64,000 nt of DNA from Cordia subcordata (lineage: Eukaryota; Streptophyta; Magnoliopsida; Boraginales; Cordiaceae): assembly GCA_028554755.1 (NCBI GenBank), contig JAPTOF010000016.1, positions 198,501 through 262,500 on the forward strand, given 5' to 3'. The notes beneath the pieces were generated by a model, which saw nothing but the letters and a program-made list of their open reading frames with translations, was not told where the DNA came from and did not search any database. Shown piece after piece: positions 60,134-64,000 of the stretch. Position numbers and translations under genes: made by a program. How positions within the stretch are numbered: position 1 is the stretch's first letter; each line of letters starts with the position of its first letter.

Positions 60134-61225
60134 TAAAAAATATTCATCTCATATATTCTTTATTCTTTCTTCTTGGTACGTGCATCCAGTTTATTACACC
60201 GATCGATCGACTCAATTTGGCTAGCTACACATCAAGCTAGGCTGCCGCTAATAGAGTTGTAATTAATAAAAACAAATTAAATTCACCGCGGGTGTGTGTG
60301 TGTGTGTATATATATATTTATATATGTATGTATATATAAGGTAGAGGAGGCTACAAGCTGTCCATTCACCCCCATGAAAATTAAATTGCACAAGGGTGGG
60401 GCCAAAGGGTTGCTAAATTTAGCAATTCTGAACCAACCACATTATTTCAAGGAGGATATATGATTCGTTTTGTTAACCACTTGAAGTAAAGTAAACAAGG
60501 ATTATTCCAGCGAAGAACTAATAACTACGGTCGATATCTAAGTCAAGCATCGCCACTTTGAGACAAAAATGACTTTTACGCAAGAGAGAATTGTAAGCTC
60601 CTCAAATAGCTAGGCTTCCCAATGCTTCACGGCAAATCTTATATTATTGCTTCATCTTGAAAACACACACACACACACACACACTTCATCTTCCCTTCCT
60701 TTCATGATTAAATGCATGAAAGCGATCCATTGTTCCTGTCTCCATGCATGCATATGCTCTCCTCACAAATGATTAATGATATGGATAGATGTTACATCTT
60801 GTTTCACTTTTTCTAGAATTATTTTTCTTAAAAATTTTTGGGCAAAATTAAGGAGTGTTACAATGTGTAATATGAGATTCAATAATGTGGAAGAGTGAAA
60901 ATAAAGATTACTGACACATTTAGATTATCCTTATCATATTTGACACACAAACACACACACACACACACATATATATATTTATGTATATATATTAATATAT
61001 TAACAAAAAGTGTGCAGGGTTTGTGATGATCAGGTAAGTATTCCTTATATATGGGGCACTAATGGTTTTGCTTGTACGTAATGGCACTGACAGCTAGAAT
61101 CATTTTTCCCTTATTCTCTTGGGTTTACTGTTTGCTTCTTGAATTGGCGGTAAAGCTAATCAGAAGAAGGATAGACATGGACACCAAGGACTTCCATTTG
61201 AGATGCCCGACCAGTAAAATATAAG

Positions 61226-61260
<35 letters not shown>

Positions 61261-62599
61261 GCTAGTTTCACTTTTCCGCTAATGGCTGGCCACCCATACT
61301 CCATATGCTTCAAGATTTTTAGCGCAAAATGTGGGTCATATATATACCTCATATTGATCGTACCAACGCATATTATTTGATGATAGGACCCATTTAGAGA
61401 ATGGATGAGTTTGATTCGTTGTTATCAGTTGAAGAATCTAACTGTATTATATATATATATATATATAACATTATATTTTAATACCAATTGATAATACTCT
61501 ATGAAATAGAGTTATTTAATTTTTTTTTAATTAATTTTGCTTAGAATTTTAGCTATGTTATTAGTTAGTAATTTGGACTCATTGCCTGATGGTTTTGGAA
61601 TTTATCTTGCTGCGGACGTTTAGATTGAATTTCATCTACTTATGACGACGTGTTTTGTCTGATTCAAGATATGAACGGAGTTGAAAGATGCCTCGAAGAA
61701 AAAGTTTCATCTCAAGGCTGGATGTGATCATCTGTGGCATGGAAAAACTGAGGAGAAAATGTGTTGGCAGATGTGTTCTTGTCTGAACGATACAACTTGT
61801 TGCCTAGGCGACAGAGGCACTAATTGAGAGATTTTTGTTTAATTTAATTGTTGCTCGGCTGCTCAATTTTTGCCTGGGCAATTGAAGCAGGGTTGAAAAA
61901 GAAGTACTGATAAGGAGTGTTGCCACCCAATGGACAACACATACTGGCTGGGTGAGACCTGACCAAATATAATGGACCAAGTACAGGACGATTCTGCTGC
62001 AAATGTTTTCCTATAAAAACCTAATCTTAGCCTTTAGTTTTAGGCACTTGTTTGAAGCCAAAAATTGCATAAGTTTTTCTAGATTTTTACATTTTTTTTT
62101 CATTACTTTTGTCGTGGATTTCAAATGTTTTGGATCTTTTAAGATATTTTCTTATTCTAGCATGAACCAAATTATTATTTCTAGGATTATAATGGAACTT
62201 TTCTAAATATTTATTTGAATAGCTTCTACTTATTTATATCAATTTAATTCTTTGTTATTCTTTCAATCTTGTGCTTAATTGATAATATATATTGCTTTGA
62301 CACCAATATGCATGATAGGCCCTAATTGAATTGGAAAATGAGATTAAGGTAAGCTGTAGATTGAATAGTTTAGGAACAAATTTGATTTAAGTGATTTTGG
62401 TTTATTTGCTCTATACTTGAGGCAAGAATGACCTCATTGCCTTAGGTAGTCTAGAGGAATTTGTATTTTATCAACTTGATTTCAAATCTAACATAATAAT
62501 ATAATTAGAGGTTTAAGAATCATCTAGAAATATTAGAATTCTGGATTAGCACTAAAAATTAAATTGGATAAATACAAGAGTTGTTAGATATAAATATAT
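60134..62599. other. AT-rich DNA with microsatellites and a possible LTR relic
   Basis: TG/TA arrays lie at about 60292-60340, AC arrays at 60663-60684 and 60948-60970, and TA arrays at 61228-61255 and 61448-61468. 61640-62040 is C/G-richer, has paired motifs (ttgcctaggcgacagaggc, ttgcctgggcaattgaagc) and a TATA-like cctataaaaacc; it may be a decayed LTR. Nothing else is supported. Confidence 0.35.
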
Positions 62600-63358
62600 G
62601 GGTAAAATACACTAGACTCCCCTATGGTCTATCATAAATACGCAATACACCCCTATGGTGCCAAAAGTTCTACAGCAGACCCCTGTGGTGATTAAAGTTC
62701 CCCACATACCTTTTACTGTTTACATCCTATGGTAATTAAAAGTTTGACACATATCCCTTACTGTTTATATCCTTTTTAACAGTGTTAAAATTTACATTAA
62801 AAAGACATTAATAGCCTTGCTTTACTTGTTCAATTTTTCATCATCATCATCATCATTATTATTATTTTATTTTTAGTTAAAATTTTTTGATAGACAAATA
62901 TTTTTTAACTTATTTTTCTGTGTCATCAGACATTAAATACTTAAAAAATATTTTTGCAATATTGAGGAAATTGTAGGAATCTAAAAATTATGTTTTTGTG
63001 TTGCTTTTATTTATTAGCATAGAAATCTCAATTTTGTGTTTTTGATATTTGGATACCTTTTTCTATTTATTGAGTATTGTTTTTGGTTAGCTAAAAAAAT
63101 TAGCATGTCACGAAATAAGTCCTAATTAATCTAAAAATATAATCAAATACTCAATTCGATAATAGCTACATCGTTGAAACTCAAATCTAGCCAAACCAAT
63201 GAGGTTAAAGCTTTAACATTTTCGACCATTAATGATCCATTTGTTTGCAAAAAAAATATTTCTTAAAATATTTTTTTATGTATTTTGTATTTGATAACAC
63301 AAAAAATAAATAAATAAATAATTTTCTATCAAAAAATTTTAATTGAAAATAAATTTGC

Positions 63359-63398
<40 letters not shown>

Positions 63399-63785
63399 GA
63401 AAATTGAACAAATGGGCTAAAACTATTAATGTCTTTTTTATGTAAATTTTAACACCGTTAGGAGGAATATAATCAATAAGGGGTACGCGTGAAACTTTTA
63501 TTTACCACAGGGGTTAGTTGTGAGACTTTTGGCACCATAAAGGTGTCTTGTGCACTTATGATATACTATAAGGAAGTTTTAATAATAATAGAAAATTGAA
63601 CAAATGGGCTAAAACTATCAATATCTTTTTTATGTAAATTTTAACACCGTTAGGAGGAATATAATCAGTAAGGGGCACGTGTGAAACTTTTATTTACCAC
63701 AGGGGTTAGTTGTGGGACTTTTGGCACTATAAAGGTGTATTGTGCACTTATGATATACTATAAGGAGGTCTGATGAATTTTATCC
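62600..63785. mobile_element. Mutator-like nonautonomous element with 9-bp target duplication
   Basis: 1186 bp. TAAATATAT flanks both ends (62591-62599, 63786-63794), a perfect 9-bp duplication as Mutator-like transposases make. The left end gggtaaaatacac faces the inverted right end ggataaaattcat. Homology continues as a diverged terminal inverted repeat of about 230 bp (gcaatacacccctatggtgc against gcacaatacacctttatagt; ttaacagtgttaaaatttac against ctaacggtgttaaaatttac). The right repeat is present twice in tandem. An (AAT)n array sits at about 63360-63398. There is no coding capacity. Confidence 0.85.
63399..63776. repeat. 192-bp tandem duplication of the right terminal repeat
   Basis: gaaaattgaacaaatgggct begins at 63399 and again at 63591. 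The two units are nearly identical through gatatactataagga. Confidence 0.88.
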
Positions 63786-64000
63786 TAAATATATTAATTA
63801 AGTAACTTAAGTAACATTGTATCCTAGGTTCTCCAATTGCTAGAAGCCTTTATTAAGTGTCCTTATTTCCTTTATTTATTTAATTTCAAGCTTTTTTTAG
63901 TTTTATTTTCACAAAATCCCCATATTATTATTTGTTTGAATTAAATAGAGTGACAAATTGATAGTTAGCAAATTTAGAAATTAAATCCTCATGAAAATGA

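Overview
This is a stretch of an AT-rich plant nuclear genome, almost certainly a eudicot. The evidence is GT-AG spliced genes, a canonical MIR156/157 hairpin, plant-specific response regulators with a GARP/Myb domain, Ty1/copia elements primed by initiator Met-tRNA, and many small plant-type DNA transposons. The species cannot be named from the sequence alone. There are few genes; most of the window is repeats and AT-rich intergenic DNA.

Layout. 1-3831 (minus): the first seven exons of a plant alpha/beta-hydrolase gene that runs off the left edge. 4920-5279: a Mutator-like MITE. 6934-7194 (plus): a small unrecognised 86-residue protein gene with its own TATA box and poly(A) signals. 7440-7813: an LTR remnant. 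8423-14327 (minus): Ty1/copia element A, complete LTR to LTR with target duplication GAATA. 15162-21663 (minus): RR-A, a six-exon pseudo type-B response regulator. 22962-24234: a Pack-MULE-like element carrying a broken ribosomal protein L36 copy. 25866-26563: second copy of a TIR repeat whose first copy sits in RR-A intron 1. 28898-34355 (minus): copia element B, target duplication AAATC. 35919-43521 (minus): RR-B, tandem paralogue of RR-A with the same six-exon structure; its 5.3-kb first intron holds a 405-bp TRIM retroelement. 44.9-56.6 kb: AT-rich DNA with SINE-like and MITE relics. 56674-57052 (plus): a MIR157 gene with TATA box and CT-rich leader. 57.1-64 kb: microsatellites, one possible terminal exon, and a Mutator-like element at 62600-63785 with a perfect 9-bp target duplication.

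How the parts relate. The two response regulators are a tandem duplication that also copied about 1 kb of 5' flank. Both have Asn at the phosphoacceptor position, so they should act as phosphorylation-independent transcription regulators. Copia A and B lie in the same orientation on either side of RR-A. Both copia copies have Lys at the integrase catalytic Glu position and a dense cluster of TTGAC[C/T] (W-box core) in the leader. Exon boundaries were worked out by hand from splice signals, reading frame and paralogue comparison.
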